DNA of 64,000 bases. Origin: Nocardia ignorata NBRC 108230 (GTDB taxonomy: Bacteria > Actinomycetota > Actinomycetes > Mycobacteriales > Mycobacteriaceae). This document shows, in pieces, positions 52,533 through 60,767 of this stretch. The stretch's first letter is position 1, and every line of letters begins with the position of its first letter. Below the pieces are notes generated by a model that saw only the letters and a program-made list of their open reading frames with translations, was not told the origin of the DNA and searched no databases. The stretch covers positions 1 through 64,000 of the forward strand of contig NZ_BDBI01000021.1 in the NCBI RefSeq assembly GCF_001612905.1, written 5' to 3'. Both the position numbers and the translations under genes were made by a program.

Positions 52533-53681
52533 TCAGCTGCGGTGGATTCGCAACGGCACGAGCAGTTCGTCGGCGGTCAACGACCCGTGATGGCCGGGCA
52601 TCTGCGATTGCAGGGGTTCGGCGCCGCTGCGGATCACTCCGCTCGTCCCGGTGGCGACCACCACGAGGTCACCGATCCGGGCAGCCACCTCCGGATCCAC
52701 GCGCGGGCCGAACCATCCGGCCTCGATGACCTGGGCTTTGGTGCGCACCACGAACTCGTCACCGAGCGTGCCCGTCCAGGTGTCGGCGACCTGGTCGGTG
52801 GCGCCCGCTTCGGTGTAGACGTGGCGGGCGCGCGGTTCACCGCCGAGCGCGCGCACGCCCTCGGACAGGTGCGGGTGGGTGTCGAAGTCGATGCGGTGTA
52901 CCAGCGGCACCATGCCGTGATCGGCGGTGACGATCAACGCCGAGCGCGGCGGCAGGTTATCTGCCAGCTCGGCCGCGATCCGGTCGACATTGGCCAGTTC
53001 GAACCGCCACGCCCTGGTCTGCGGGCCGCGCGCGTGCCCGGTGGTGTCGAGATCCGAATGATAGGTGTAGACAAGGGTTTTCGGTGCCGAGCCGAGCGCG
53101 GTGAGCACACCGTCGACCAGGTCGCCCACCGAGAAGGCTGTCCGGAATCCGCCACCGCGCCAGCCGGCGCGGGTGAGACCCGAGCCGTCCTGGTAGCTCG
53201 GTGCCACCTGGACGGCGGCGATGCCCGCGGCGGTCGCGCGTTCGAAGGTGGTGCGGTGCGGCTGGATTCGCTCCGGTGGGAACTCGGCGAGAGCGTCGAC
53301 CTTCGGCCCGTCGCCGGTGAGCTGCCAGCGCAGACCGTTGAACAGGCGGTCCTGCCCGGGCAGCTGGAAGGTGTAGCCGACGGTGCCGTGTTCGCCCGGC
53401 GGCAGGCCGGTGCCGAGGGTGGTGAGGCTGGTCGCCGTCGTACTGGGGAACCCGGCATCGAGGGTGGCCGCGGGTAATCCCGAAAGGAACGGTGCCGCAG
53501 CGCTTTCGGTGTCCAGAGCGGTGGCACCCAGCCCGTCGACGAGCAGCACGCACACACGGTCGACATCCAGCTCGAGACCGAGTCGATCGTGCTCGCCGGG
53601 CACGCCGAGGCAGGCCAGGATCGAGGGAAGCAGGTCGGCCAGTGACGCGTGGCCGTAACGCGGGAGGAGAAGTTCGTTCAC
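52533..53681 (-). CDS. Nucleotide pyrophosphatase/phosphodiesterase family (alkaline phosphatase superfamily)
   Basis: The 382-residue protein matches type I phosphodiesterase/nucleotide pyrophosphatases. VCVLLVDGLGA holds the first metal Asp, AGFPSTTATSLTTLGTG the nucleophilic Thr, YTYHSDLDTTGHARGP the D-x-x-x-H site, and LIVTADHGMVPL and MPGHHGSL the later metal ligands. The full two-metal site is present, so activity is likely; substrate is unknown. The GTG at 53681 overlaps the upstream SnoaL-like stop by 4 bases. Confidence 0.87.
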   Translation of the reverse strand: MNELLLPRYGHASLADLLPSILACLGVPGEHDRLGLELDVDRVCVLLVDGLGATALDTESAAAPFLSGLPAATLDAGFPSTTATSLTTLGTGLPPGEHGTVGYTFQLPGQDRLFNGLRWQLTGDGPKVDALAEFPPERIQPHRTTFERATAAGIAAVQVAPSYQDGSGLTRAGWRGGGFRTAFSVGDLVDGVLTALGSAPKTLVYTYHSDLDTTGHARGPQTRAWRFELANVDRIAAELADNLPPRSALIVTADHGMVPLVHRIDFDTHPHLSEGVRALGGEPRARHVYTEAGATDQVADTWTGTLGDEFVVRTKAQVIEAGWFGPRVDPEVAARIGDLVVVATGTSGVIRSGAEPLQSQMPGHHGSLTADELLVPLRIHRS

Positions 53682-53995
53682 GCCTGTCCGGTCTCGAAGC
53701 GGCTGATGAGGCCGTTGCGCACATCGAATCGCCAGGTGGTGCGCATGGAACCCCACCGGCTGTTGGTGTAGTCGGCGGTGAACTCGAGTCCGTCGGCTTC
53801 CACCGTGTCGATCTCCAGATGCCCGTTGGCGCTGAAGATCTCGGCCTCGGTCCACTGCGCGAGGTTGCGTTCCACGCCGTCGTCGGACATGGTGGCGTCT
53901 TCGGCGAGCACGCCGTAGAAGCGGTCGGTGTCCTGGGCGTTGAGCGCGTCGACGAACGCCTCGACCGCGGGATCGAGTTTCACAGTCTCAGCCAT
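53678..53995 (-). CDS. SnoaL/NTF2-like protein
   Basis: The 105-residue single-domain protein has the NTF2/SnoaL cone-fold pattern: VEAFVDALNAQDTDRFYGVL, LAEDATMSDDG, and beta strands WGSMRTTWRFDVRNGLISRF. Such proteins are isomerases, cyclases or ligand-binding proteins. It is first in a coupled pair with the phosphodiesterase. Role is unknown. Confidence 0.8.
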   Translation of the reverse strand: MAETVKLDPAVEAFVDALNAQDTDRFYGVLAEDATMSDDGVERNLAQWTEAEIFSANGHLEIDTVEADGLEFTADYTNSRWGSMRTTWRFDVRNGLISRFETGQA

Positions 53996-54081
53996 CGGGC
54001 CTCCTGCTCGTGTTCGGGCGCACTGGGTAGAACAGCCTTACCCACTCTAGGGCCGCTCGCACTCCCCGCACCGCAAAATTT

Positions 54082-54696
54082 TCAGGTGCGTGTGGCGACG
54101 AGCGCGGTGAAGGCGCGCATGATCTCGTCGACGAGGTCGGGCGCGCTGGTTCCCAGCTGTTCACTGCGCTTTTCGAGGTGGCCGTCGAGCCACAGCGAGG
54201 CGAGTCCGTGGCCGAGACTCCACCACGCCACGGCGAGCGTGTCGGCCTGGTTCGCGGGAAGCTGTCCGGCGGCGACACATTCGGAGACGGTGTCGGCGAG
54301 CACGCCGAAGGCGGTGTCACCGGCGTGCGCGGCGTCGGGATGCTTGTCCGGTTGGGACAATTCGGGCCGGAACATCAGCCGGAACAGGGCCGGGTTCTCG
54401 CGGGAGAACCGCACATAGGCGGCGGCGAGTTCGGTGAGCGCGGCCAGCGGGCTGCTCGCCTGCGCCCGCGTGGCGATCAATTCCTCGGCCAGGCGCTGGA
54501 AACCGTCGACCGACAGCGCCGACAGCAGCGCGGCGCGATCGGCGAAGTGGTGGTACGGCGCGCCGCTGCTCACCCCGGCCTCGCGCGCGACCCGGCGCAG
54601 GCTCACCGCCGTGAGCCCCTCGCTCTCGATCAGGCGCAGGCAGGCCGCCATCAGGGTGGCTCGCAGGTCGCCGTGGTGGTAACTGGTGCGCTTCAC
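54082..54696 (-). CDS. TetR/AcrR-family regulator
   Basis: The 204-residue regulator has the HTH YHHGDLRATLMAACLRLIES then VSLRRVAREAGVSSGAPYHH and F-A-D-R-A-A-L-L (about residues 4-55), of the YHHGDLR TetR subgroup, and a TetR_C WHG-type domain with AWWSLGHGLASLWLDG. The GTG at 54696 has GGAGGG and a -10 hexamer upstream. It is divergent from the reductase at 54809 and very likely represses it through the half-site array between them. Confidence 0.88.
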   Translation of the reverse strand: MKRTSYHHGDLRATLMAACLRLIESEGLTAVSLRRVAREAGVSSGAPYHHFADRAALLSALSVDGFQRLAEELIATRAQASSPLAALTELAAAYVRFSRENPALFRLMFRPELSQPDKHPDAAHAGDTAFGVLADTVSECVAAGQLPANQADTLAVAWWSLGHGLASLWLDGHLEKRSEQLGTSAPDLVDEIMRAFTALVATRT

Positions 54697-54703
54697 CCCT
54701 CCG

Positions 54704-54709
54704 AGCCTA
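54704..54709 (-). promoter_or_regulatory. TAGGCT -10 hexamer before the TetR gene
   Basis: On the minus strand TAGGCT ends 7 nt before the GTG at 54696. Confidence 0.45.
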
Positions 54710-54753
54710 GGCGACGCGCCCGGGAAAATAGGCACTGGACAGCAAATCTATGC

Positions 54754-54784
54754 GGTGCTTAGATTATCTGAGCACCGCTCAGAT
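54754..54784. promoter_or_regulatory. Triple half-site TetR operator
   Basis: GGTGCTTAGAT (54754-54764) and ATCTGAGCACC (54766-54776) form one inverted repeat with a single mismatch. ATCTGAGC-ACC-GCTCAGAT (54766-54784) forms a second, perfect one sharing the middle half-site. The array is 25 bp before the reductase ATG. Confidence 0.7.
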
Positions 54785-54808
54785 GGGTGGGCCTCTCCGA
54801 GGGAACGG

Positions 54809-55885
54809 ATGAACACCATGACCGCAAGGGTTCTCGTCACCGGCGCCACCGGCTTCGTCGCCGGACACTGCATCGCCGAACTACTCGAGCACGGATACGC
54901 CGTGCGCGGCACCGTGCGCGATCTCGGCGCCACCGCCAAGCGCGCCCACCTCACCGAGCTGGCCGGTCGCACCGGTGGCGAGCTGGAATTCGCCGCCGCG
55001 ACGCTCGACGACGATGCCGGGTGGGCCGAGGCGGTGGCCGGCTGCGACACCGTGCTGCACGTCGCCTCCCCGTTCCCCGACAGTCCGCCGGAGAACGAGC
55101 GCGACCTCATCGAGCCCGCCGTGCAGGGCACGCTCCGGGTGCTGCGTGCGGCGGCCGCGGCCGGGGTGCGGCGGGTCGTGCTCACCTCCTCGGTGGCGGC
55201 GGTCGCCTACGGCCACGGCAACGACGACGTGCGGACCGAGAACGACTGGTCGGTCGTCGATCGGATTCCGGCCTACCAGAAGAGCAAGACCCTCGCCGAA
55301 CGCGCCGCTTGGGAGTACGTCGAATCCCTCGGCGACACCAGCGATCTCGAGCTGGTGGTGCTGAATCCGGGCATGATCCTCGGGCCACTGCTCGAACCAC
55401 GAACCAGCACCTCGCACGCACCGATCCAGCGCCTGCTGGCCCGCGATGTGCCGGGTTCGGTGCGCACCGGCTGGTCCCCGGTCGACGTGCGCGACCTCGC
55501 CATTGCCCACCGCCTCGCCATGGAAGTTCCTGCGGCGGCGGGAAACCGGTACATCTGCGGTGGCGAGCCGCTGTGGATGGCGGAGCTGGCCGGCCTGCTC
55601 GCCCGCGACTTCGGCCCCCAGGGCTTCCGCGTGCCGACGCGGGTACTGCCCAACGCCCTGGTCCGCCTCGTCGCCCTCTTCGACAAGACCGTTCGCCTCA
55701 CCGTGCCGGTCCTCGGCCGTGCCGAACGCGTGAGCGCCGAGAAGGCTCGCCGCGAACTCGGCTGGACCATGCGCCCGGTGGAACAGACGGTCCGCGACAC
55801 CGCCGACAGCCTGATCGCCTTCGGCGTCGTCACCGCACCGGGCAAGCGTCGATCAGCACCAGCCGTTGCGGCCGGAACACGCTGA
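54809..55885 (+). CDS. NAD(P)-dependent reductase of the extended SDR (dihydroflavonol-reductase-like) family
   Basis: The 358-residue extended SDR has N-terminal VLVTGATGFVAGHCIAELLE (glycine motif), GTVRDL, VLHVASPFPD, catalytic Ser in VVLTSSVAAVAYG and the Y-x-x-x-K in AYQKSKTLAER, then LNPGMILGPLL. It resembles cinnamoyl-CoA/dihydroflavonol/aldehyde reductases. The ATG at 54809 has GAGGGA upstream. Divergent to, and probably repressed by, the TetR protein; the inducer is probably the substrate (inference). Confidence 0.88.
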   Translation: MNTMTARVLVTGATGFVAGHCIAELLEHGYAVRGTVRDLGATAKRAHLTELAGRTGGELEFAAATLDDDAGWAEAVAGCDTVLHVASPFPDSPPENERDLIEPAVQGTLRVLRAAAAAGVRRVVLTSSVAAVAYGHGNDDVRTENDWSVVDRIPAYQKSKTLAERAAWEYVESLGDTSDLELVVLNPGMILGPLLEPRTSTSHAPIQRLLARDVPGSVRTGWSPVDVRDLAIAHRLAMEVPAAAGNRYICGGEPLWMAELAGLLARDFGPQGFRVPTRVLPNALVRLVALFDKTVRLTVPVLGRAERVSAEKARRELGWTMRPVEQTVRDTADSLIAFGVVTAPGKRRSAPAVAAGTR

Positions 55886-55901
55886 GCGGAAAGGGAAGAC
55901 G

Positions 55902-56252
55902 ATGCTCATCACCGCTCTGATCCTGACCGTCGTCGGTGCGTTCCGACGGACTCGGCGCCGCCGCGCGGGTGGCGAAGAAGGCGCGGGATCTGCGTCGCGG
56001 CGCGTGGACGCCGCGTCCGTATTCGGGGGCCGTCTGCGGTCCGTAGCGCTGGTCGAGGGGTACCGCCGGGCGCGCCGCGGGCTGGCGTCGGCCGCGCTGA
56101 GTGTCGGTGCGGCGGTGCGCGCCGTGGCGACGGGCGCGGGTGCCGAGATCAACCGTCTCGGACGGCGTATGCGGCAACAGGGACGGGCACTGTCGACTTC
56201 GGTGGCGGTGCTGGCCTTGGCCGTCACGGGAACCCAATTGGCTTGCGGTTGA
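55902..56252 (+). CDS. Small basic hypothetical protein (uncertain)
   Basis: A 116-residue reading frame starts 16 bp after the reductase stop with GGGAAG before the ATG. It opens with a hydrophobic MLITALILTVVGAF, then a strongly Arg-rich middle (RRTRRRRAGG), and ends with another hydrophobic run (SVAVLALAVTGTQL). No family is recognised. The high GC makes chance frames common here, so it may not be a gene. Confidence 0.4.
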   Translation: MLITALILTVVGAFRRTRRRRAGGEEGAGSASRRVDAASVFGGRLRSVALVEGYRRARRGLASAALSVGAAVRAVATGAGAEINRLGRRMRQQGRALSTSVAVLALAVTGTQLACG

Positions 56253-56510
56253 ACCGGATCCGATGCCATGAACGGCGCTGCGCGTCCAGGATCACCGGGC
56301 GAATCAGGAGTACGACCTCGGTCGGTCCTGGGGACTCGGTGTGCGGCTGAACCGGGTTCAGTGCCGTTCCGGACCACCGCGTCGGCGGGATGAGGACCTC
56401 GGTGTCGATGCTGGGAACTCGGCCCGCGGCGGGGCCGGGTTCAACGCCATTCCTGGCGTTGGAGGTCGAGGATCACCGGGTGCATGAGGGTGGAGACCTG
56501 AGGGTCTTTC
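56252..56510. repeat. Three degenerate tandem copies derived from a gene 3' end
   Basis: Units begin near 56252, 56350 and 56433 with a CCGG(G/A)T(T/C)C-type core followed by GCC(A/G)T. Each continues to a GACCT(C/G) block at 56314, 56395 and 56495. GATCACCGGG is shared by units 1 and 3. The third unit is the end of the spermidine synthase-like gene; the others lie beyond its stop. They look like decayed tandem duplicates. Confidence 0.5.
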
Positions 56511-57970
56511 GGGCGGCGGTCCGGGGGGAAGACGGTGGCCGCGGTGAGAGTTGTCTCGTCCAGGGAGCGTAGGGGAGTGGGGGAGCGCAGCGTGGGGGTC
56601 GGGGGCTCGTTCATCGCCGCGAGGACGAAGCCCCAGTCGCCGAAACTGGGCACATCCACGTGGAACGGGGTGGTGTGCAGTCCGGCAGAGCGCAGGGTGG
56701 CGTCGATGGTCCAGAAGGAGCGTGGCGCGAAGAACGGGGAACCGGACTGCACCACCAGGCGGGCGCCGGAAGCCAGGACATTCGCGGTCATCGCGTAGAA
56801 CTCCTGCGAGTACAGCTTGGCGACCGAGGTCTGGTCGGGGTCGGGCAGGTCGACGATCACCGCGTCGAAAAGCCCTGGCGCACCGCGCAACCAGTTGAAG
56901 GCGTCGGCGTTGACCACCCGCACGCGCGGATCGTCGAAGGCGTGCCGGTTCAGTTCGGTGAGCCGGTCGTCGGTGCGGGCCAGCTCCACCATCGCCGGGT
57001 CGAGCTCGACCAGCGTCACCCGCTCCACGTCGGGGTAGCGCAGGATCTCACGCAGCGCGAGCCCGTCGCCACCGCCGAGCACGAGCACCGAGCGGCGTGA
57101 CCCGGCGAGCACCGGGTGCACCAGCGCCTCGTGGTAGCGGTACTCGTCGACGGAGGAGAACTGCAGGCCGCCGTTGAGGAACAGCCGGGTGTCGGTGGTG
57201 GCGAACGGCGAGAACGACTCGGTGAGCACGATCTGCTGATACGGCGTGCGGGTCTGCCACACGATCGGATGCGCGAACAGCGCCTGCTGCGCGGTGGCCT
57301 CGAAACGGTCGGCGTACAGGTAGGCGCTCGTCAGGCCGCAGGCGACGACGGCGGTCGTGGCGATCAGGGTGTGCCGGGCGGCGCGGGTCATCCGGTCGCG
57401 AAAGAAGAAGAACGCCAACGCCAGACCGGCGATCGCGTTCACCACACCCACCACGAGGCTGCCGCGGATCTGCCCGAACACCGGCAGCAGCAGGAACGGG
57501 AACGCCAGGCCACCCAGCAGCGCGCCGACATAGTCGGCGGCGAACAAGTCGGCCACCGCACTGCTGGCCTCCTGCTTGCGCACCTGCTGCAACAGCTCCA
57601 TCAGCAGCGGGATCTCGGCGCCGACGAGCATCCCGATCACCGCCGCCGCCACGACGAGCGCGGCGGTGTACACGTTGAGCCAGGCGTAGCTGGCGTAGAG
57701 CGCCGCCACCGACAACCCGCCGATCACCGCGAGCGCCAGCTCCACCGCGACGAACGCGGCGGCGGCATGCGGGCGCAACGGTTTGGCGAGGAGCGCACCG
57801 ACACCCATCGCGCACACCATCACGCTCAGGGTGATCGAGGCCTGCGCGGCGGTGTCACCGATCAGATAGCTGCCGAGGGTCACCAGCGACAGCTCGTACA
57901 CCAGACCGCACGCGGCGCAGACGAATACCGTCGCCAGCAGCGCCGCCCGCGCCAGGCGGTGGGTGGGCAT
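56441..57970 (-). CDS. Membrane-anchored spermidine synthase-like protein
   Basis: The 509-residue protein has about seven N-terminal membrane helices (residues 10-215, including CGLVYELSLVTLGSYLIGDT) fused to a polyamine-aminopropyltransferase domain (about 240-450). SAM/dcSAM-type motifs are LVLGGGDGLALREILRYPDV, VTLVELDPAMVELA and DAVIVDLPDPDQTSVAKLYS. Membrane-fused SpeE homologues often do not make spermidine, and the substrate is uncertain. The ATG overlaps the DUF350 stop by one base. The C-terminal tail continues about 50 residues past the enzyme fold. Confidence 0.87.
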   Translation of the reverse strand: MPTHRLARAALLATVFVCAACGLVYELSLVTLGSYLIGDTAAQASITLSVMVCAMGVGALLAKPLRPHAAAAFVAVELALAVIGGLSVAALYASYAWLNVYTAALVVAAAVIGMLVGAEIPLLMELLQQVRKQEASSAVADLFAADYVGALLGGLAFPFLLLPVFGQIRGSLVVGVVNAIAGLALAFFFFRDRMTRAARHTLIATTAVVACGLTSAYLYADRFEATAQQALFAHPIVWQTRTPYQQIVLTESFSPFATTDTRLFLNGGLQFSSVDEYRYHEALVHPVLAGSRRSVLVLGGGDGLALREILRYPDVERVTLVELDPAMVELARTDDRLTELNRHAFDDPRVRVVNADAFNWLRGAPGLFDAVIVDLPDPDQTSVAKLYSQEFYAMTANVLASGARLVVQSGSPFFAPRSFWTIDATLRSAGLHTTPFHVDVPSFGDWGFVLAAMNEPPTPTLRSPTPLRSLDETTLTAATVFPPDRRPKDPQVSTLMHPVILDLQRQEWR

Positions 57971-58395
57971 CAGGTGAGGCCCGCGGCCACCACCAGCGCG
58001 ACGGCGACATGGGCCGATGCCGTCACCCAGACCGCCGGGTGCGGTTCGGGATCGGCGACAACGGTCCGGAAATCACCGGGGGTGAGCGCGTCGAGCAGCA
58101 CGAACGCCAACGCCATCGCGGCCAGCCCGATCACGCCGTACACCGCGCTCGCCAGCAGCGCCTTCACGATCTCCCCGTCGGAGGTCCAGATGGCGGTGGC
58201 GACGATGATGCCGGTGCCGAACAGGTTCGAGGCGAGCAGGGTCGCGGCATTGCGGTTGCGTTCGATCCAGATCTGCGCGCGCAGATCACCGGGGGTGAGC
58301 AGGTCGACGAGCCCGAATCCGACGGCCATCAACACGATTCCCACCGCGGAATAGGCGAGCGCGGCGCCCGCGTCCGCCCCCAGTTCGGCGAGCAT
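57970..58395 (-). CDS. DUF350 domain membrane protein
   Basis: The 141-residue protein has four membrane helices in two DUF350 repeats: YSAVGIVLMAVGFGLVDLLT-PGDL and YGVIGLAAMALAFVLLDALT-PGDF. The repeated D-x-L-T-P-G-D turn is clear. AGGAGG lies 7 nt before the ATG. It is coupled to the spermidine synthase-like gene and follows the DUF4247 gene in the same operon. Its function is unknown; the repeated association of these families suggests one membrane-linked pathway. Confidence 0.88.
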   Translation of the reverse strand: MLAELGADAGAALAYSAVGIVLMAVGFGLVDLLTPGDLRAQIWIERNRNAATLLASNLFGTGIIVATAIWTSDGEIVKALLASAVYGVIGLAAMALAFVLLDALTPGDFRTVVADPEPHPAVWVTASAHVAVALVVAAGLT

Positions 58396-58437
58396 GAGTG
58401 TCCTCCTGTGCTTGTGAGGCGAGATGCCCCGAATGAA

Positions 58438-58878
58438 CTACTTGCCGCCGCTGTCGCTGCCGCCACCGCGGTAGTCACCCGCCGCGGAACCGCTGGTCCA
58501 GCCGTAGCTGCTGGTGTGCGAGTGGTGGCGGCGGGTGCCGTTGGCCCAGCTGTCGACCAGCACGAGCGAGCCGCCCGCGTGCGGCGACACCGCGACGAGG
58601 TCCTTGTCGAACCGCAGATAGTGGTTGTCGCCGGTATTGCGGCGGTCGCGCGGCTCGGTGGCCTTGGCGATGGCGGCCGCGACCGCGGCGGGCGCGGCGG
58701 CCGTGGTGAAGGCGAGGCCGTCGTTGGCCTGGTCGAGCTGGCGGGCACGCTGGTACTTCTCGGCGACGAACTCGCGCGGATCCTGCGGCCCGGTCACCGC
58801 GACGACCGTGACCACCGCGACGATCACCGCGACCACGGCGGCCAGGATGCCGACCACGATCCATCTTGTCCGGGTCAC
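58438..58878 (-). CDS. DUF4247 domain-containing protein
   Basis: The 146-residue protein has one N-terminal membrane anchor (WIVVGILAAVVAVIVAVVTV) and a small extracytoplasmic domain ending in a Gly/Ser-rich tail with SAAGDYRGGGSDSGGK. YLRFDKDLVAVSPHAGGSLV and YGWTSGSAAG fit DUF4247. GTG at 58878 is preferred; another GTG at 58905 adds nine residues. First gene of the operon with DUF350 and the spermidine synthase-like gene. Confidence 0.8.
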   Translation of the reverse strand: MTRTRWIVVGILAAVVAVIVAVVTVVAVTGPQDPREFVAEKYQRARQLDQANDGLAFTTAAAPAAVAAAIAKATEPRDRRNTGDNHYLRFDKDLVAVSPHAGGSLVLVDSWANGTRRHHSHTSSYGWTSGSAAGDYRGGGSDSGGK

Positions 58879-59061
58879 CGCGGCACCCCGAAACCGGTGC
58901 GCCACAGAACTGTCGGCGTTGTGCTGATGAGAATCCCTCCCCGTCGAAAAACTGGCCGGACTGTATCACCGGGTTCGCGCCGCCGACCGTGGGGAGTTGA
59001 GCAACTGCGATTCAGATCACAGCGGGCTACCGGGCCGTGTGCGATGAGGGGATCGGCGGGG

Positions 59062-59643
59062 TCAGCGGGGTCGTTGCCACAGCAGCGTGTATCGCCACAG
59101 CAGGCGGCGGCGGATCTGCGCACCGGGGAGGAATTCCTCGGCGGCCCGCCGGATTTCGCCGAGCGTTTCCTCCGGATCCCGGATCGTCGCGTTCGGTCCG
59201 CCTGCTCGGCGGCGGTGGCGACGGTCGGTGGCCCAGACGACCGGAAGCAGCGGGAGGTAGCCGATGTCGTTGAGCGGGTGCATCTTCCAGAGCCCGACCA
59301 CCGCGAGCGTGCCGCCGGGTGCGACGAGGTCGCGCACCGCCGCCATACCTTCGCGGACGGGGACATGGTGCAGGGTGGCGACCGCGGTCACCATGTCGAA
59401 GGTGTCGTCGAGGTCGCGGAAGTCGGCCTTGTCCAGGTGCACGTGGGGTGTGGACGGTGCGTTCGCGATGACCTCGGAGTCGATGTCGATGCCGAGCACC
59501 GCATCACAGCGGGTGGCGAGTTTGCGGGCGAGCAGGCCGTCGCCGCACCCGATATCGAGGGCGGTGCGGGCGTGCGCGGGCACCTGATCGAGCAGCCAGG
59601 GATGGTAGTGCGTGTTGTGGTTCCAGTAGGGGTCCGTCGCCAT
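59062..59643 (-). CDS. Class I SAM-dependent methyltransferase
   Basis: The 193-residue enzyme has a methyltransferase-11/25 Rossmann core: motif I ALDIGCGDGLLARKLA (residues about 28-43), acidic loop VLGIDIDSE, FDMVTAVATLHHVP and LVAPGGTLAVVGLWK. The N-terminal YWNHNTHYHPWLLDQVP is shared by a group of small actinobacterial methyltransferases of unknown substrate. Stands alone on the minus strand. Confidence 0.88.
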   Translation of the reverse strand: MATDPYWNHNTHYHPWLLDQVPAHARTALDIGCGDGLLARKLATRCDAVLGIDIDSEVIANAPSTPHVHLDKADFRDLDDTFDMVTAVATLHHVPVREGMAAVRDLVAPGGTLAVVGLWKMHPLNDIGYLPLLPVVWATDRRHRRRAGGPNATIRDPEETLGEIRRAAEEFLPGAQIRRRLLWRYTLLWQRPR

Positions 59644-59708
59644 GACCGGTCAACGCCCGCGCGGCCCACAGGGTTCCGAAAGGATCACCGCACAGGTGTT
59701 TTCGCGGA

Positions 59709-60317
59709 TCAGGCGGCGGTGTGACCGGCCAGCCAGTCGGCGAAACCGGTGAGGCCGTCGAGCACGACATCGGCACCGGCCGCGCGCAGTCCGTCGGCAT
59801 CGTAGGGGCCGGTGGTCACACCGACCGCGAACGCACCGGCCGCCTTCGCTCCGCGCATGTCACCGGCGTGATCGCCGACGAAGATCGACGCCGATTCCGC
59901 ACGGAGTACCGCGGCCTTCCCGGTGGACCACAGATCACCTGCCACCCGGTCCACATCCCACCCCAGATGTTCCACATGCAGGCGGGCATGCGGTTCGTAT
60001 TTGCCGGTGACGACGAGGGCCCGCCCGCCGCCCGCCCGGACGACTTCGAGCGCGTCGCCCGCGCCGGGCAGGGCCGGGATGCTCGCGATGACATCCGGAT
60101 ACAGCTCGCGGTACCGGGTGACCAGATGTGGGACGAGGTCGTCGGGTGCGCCCGCGTCGCCGAGCAGGGTGGCCAGCGGCGGGCCGAGGTGCTCGGCGAA
60201 ACGCGCGCCGATCATCGGCAGGTCGAACTCCTGCGCGAGCGTGTCGATCGCCACGGCCACACCCGGCCGCGAGTCGATGAGCGTCATGTCCAGGTCGAAG
60301 CCGACGGTGATGGTCAC
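59709..60317 (-). CDS. HAD-family hydrolase (phosphatase)
   Basis: The 202-residue haloacid-dehalogenase-type phosphatase has motif I GFDLDMTLIDS (nucleophile Asp8, Asp10), motif II VVTGK, and motif III/IV FVGDHAGDMRGAKAAGAFAV. A helical cap lies between I and II, as in phosphoglycolate-phosphatase-like enzymes. The GTG at 60317 has TACGCT 7 nt upstream. Substrate unknown. Confidence 0.88.
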   Translation of the reverse strand: MTITVGFDLDMTLIDSRPGVAVAIDTLAQEFDLPMIGARFAEHLGPPLATLLGDAGAPDDLVPHLVTRYRELYPDVIASIPALPGAGDALEVVRAGGGRALVVTGKYEPHARLHVEHLGWDVDRVAGDLWSTGKAAVLRAESASIFVGDHAGDMRGAKAAGAFAVGVTTGPYDADGLRAAGADVVLDGLTGFADWLAGHTAA

Positions 60318-60324
60318 GTCGCCG

Positions 60325-60330
60325 AGCGTA
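60325..60330 (-). promoter_or_regulatory. TACGCT -10 hexamer before the HAD gene
   Basis: On the minus strand TACGCT ends 7 nt before the GTG at 60317. Confidence 0.4.
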
Positions 60331-60748
60331 TCGCCGCCGGGCTGGACGACCGATCAGGCATCGGTGCGAAACCGCCGGTAGAGCCCTGATTCACGTGGAA
60401 CCGCCGCTGCACTCGGTGCCGAAATCGCTTGGGGGAGAGGGAATGCGCGGTGCACAGCGTGCGGGCAAGCAGTGACAGCCGGATAACCTCGAGTACGGCG
60501 GGCGTCGTGATCGTGCAGGTCGGGGCGAATTCGCCCTCGCTGCGCTTGCGGAATCCTCGGTTACTCGCATCGCGAGCAGCCATGCATCGAGTGCAACATT
60601 CCGGCCGTAATCGTGCCTACCACAGCGTGAGCGGGGTGCCCGATCGATCTCGGTTCCGCGCACATCGCGCGAGGGGAAGGTGCTCGGACAAAAACAATGG
60701 CAAGGAGGTCGAACCACTCCCTGCCACTCTCAACATATAGCGCACCCC
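60331..60748. other. Gene-poor interval before rox
   Basis: I see no convincing gene in this stretch between the HAD gene and the rox promoter. It holds a one-mismatch parS-like sequence (GATTCACGTGGAAC, 60388-60401), a perfect 14-bp palindrome (GGGCGAATTCGCCC, 60523-60536) and a small CTCGC/GCGAG dyad near 60565. The minus-strand frame of 89 codons within it has no family resemblance or start signal. Confidence 0.5.
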
Positions 60749-60767
60749 GGGTCTTGCCACAAGCCCC
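60749..60767. promoter_or_regulatory. 19-bp dyad of rifamycin-associated-element (RAE) type upstream of rox
   Basis: GGGTCTTGCCACAAGCCCC is a 19-bp inverted repeat (GGGnCTTG-N3-CAAGnCCC) 59 bp before the rox ATG. Rifamycin-inactivation genes of actinomycetes are known to carry a 19-bp inverted repeat, the RAE, in their promoters that is needed for rifamycin induction. Length, symmetry and position fit; I cannot compare it base by base with the published consensus. Confidence 0.65.

Noticed and set aside
55853..56377. 174-codon minus-strand frame in the reductase/spermidine synthase gap
   Set aside because: It has Arg/Pro/Ala-rich shadow composition, no ribosome binding site, and overlaps the 3' end of the reductase gene.
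60314..60583. 89-codon minus-strand frame in the gap before rox
   Set aside because: It overlaps the HAD start and its leaderless promoter, and lacks any domain.
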